Positions 63,512 through 64,000 of a DNA stretch of 64,000 nt are shown here, one piece after another. The stretch covers positions 222,108-286,107 of the forward strand of contig LCEG01000003.1 of the NCBI GenBank assembly GCA_000996275.1. The letters run 5' to 3'. Position 1 is the first letter of the stretch, and the number at the start of each line of letters is the position of its first letter. Position numbers and translations under genes: made by a program. A model generated the notes under the pieces. The model was not told the origin of the DNA. It worked only from the letters and a program-made list of their open reading frames with translations, and made no database searches. The DNA is from a candidate division TM6 bacterium GW2011_GWE2_42_60 (GTDB lineage Bacteria > Babelota > Babeliae > Babelales > Babelaceae).

Positions 63512-64000
63512 TCCGCTACAACTCTTGATAATGCTTTGGAAAAATCAGGAAAGAGATTTTCAATTTTTTTAATCTCTTCTTCAAGCGCATTTTTTAATGC
63601 ATTAAGATTAAGATTTTCTTTGTTTGAGTAGTCAGCTCTTATTTTTTGGAGAATATTTACACAATCATCAAAATCCAACTTCTGCAAACTCGGCACACTA
63701 GAAACAATTCTATAAAGTCCATCTTCGTTAATAAGAGTATTTTTAAGTGATAAATCTGTAAGATTTTTCTGCTTTTTCCAAACATCTACATCTAATATTG
63801 CGGTAGACTGGAAGTCAATATTCTTACATCCGTCCAAATTCAATTTCTGCAAACTCGGCACATTGGCTATAATTCTACCAAGACCAATATCATTAATATC
63901 GGTATCTTTGAGTGATAAATCTAAAAGATTTTTCTGCTTTACCCAGGTATCCGCACTCAATACGAACAAGCCATCAAATTTAACCTTATTACATCCATCC
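63508..64000 (-). CDS. Leucine-rich-repeat protein, 5' end outside window
   Basis: At least 163 residues; the frame is open to the window edge, so the first TTG at 63969 is not the true start. Two tandem 55-residue units are visible, each made of two LRR turns: DGCNKVKFDG...KQKNLLDLSL then GRIIANVPSLQKLNL, followed by a close repeat (KQKNLTDLSL, YRIVSSVPSLQKLDF). The C-terminus is a charged helical cap. LRR arrays bind proteins. A host-facing role is possible, but the signal peptide, if any, is off the window. Confidence 0.78.
   Translation of the reverse strand, partial: DGCNKVKFDGLFVLSADTWVKQKNLLDLSLKDTDINDIGLGRIIANVPSLQKLNLDGCKNIDFQSTAILDVDVWKKQKNLTDLSLKNTLINEDGLYRIVSSVPSLQKLDFDDCVNILQKIRADYSNKENLNLNALKNALEEEIKKIENLFPDFSKALSRVVAD

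Overview
The window most resembles the chromosome of a reduced, host-associated Gram-negative bacterium of the Candidatus Dependentiae (TM6/Babela) type. This is inferred from gene style, not from a database search. The signs are low GC, many secreted ankyrin-repeat proteins, two AAA-like/PD-(D/E)XK proteins of the PF09820/PF08011 kind, a secreted clostripain-like protease, LRR repeats, and a two-membrane cell plan (secretins, MlaEF-like transporter, MurJ, SecA/SecG). No rRNA, tRNA, CRISPR array or classical insertion sequence was seen.

Layout. 1-8500: the 3' part of a coiled-coil protein, a 1659-residue exported beta-rich/ankyrin protein and murJ. 8595-22069: one long same-strand run: sugar kinase, tpiA, secG, mlaE, mlaF, a MoxR ATPase, a 28-codon ORF coupled on both sides, then gspC-gspD-gspL-gspM and a second secretin. 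It ends in a broken ATPase remnant. 22245-28647 (minus): ankyrin protein, AbrB-like protein, PD-(D/E)XK ATPase, secA. 28820-37600: housekeeping genes (mscL, nitroreductase, pgeF, efp, nusB, mnmH, priA) around one large secreted coiled-coil protein. 37600-42680: a palindromic repeat array, a solute-binding protein, eno, a C11 protease and a decayed toxin-antitoxin pair. 42681-48823: three tandem paralogues sharing an N-terminal module, one with a frameshifted signal peptide. 48894-54788: a truncated ComEC, a membrane coiled-coil protein, an M16 protease and MutY. 54789-59876: repeat-rich spacer, two small secreted paralogues, a second PD-(D/E)XK ATPase and a small secreted protein. 59877-64000: PLD-like nuclease, rlmB, an FtsQ-like gene, ftsA and the end of an LRR gene.

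Most unusual feature: a family of about 52-123 bp palindromic elements with conserved arms (CCGCTC...GAGCGG) around an apical hairpin whose sequence differs between copies while its base pairing is kept. Copies lie between genes, form a five-unit tandem array, and sit in frame inside two coding sequences (the PD-(D/E)XK ATPase at 57072-58814 and the N-terminus of MutY). They are reminiscent of Rickettsia palindromic elements, but I do not recognise this family.

How the genes fit together: Sec genes and a type II-like secretion operon would export the many signal-peptide-bearing ankyrin, protease and coiled-coil proteins, which are plausible tools for life inside a protist host. Metabolic genes are few (tpiA, eno, one kinase), as expected of a parasite.
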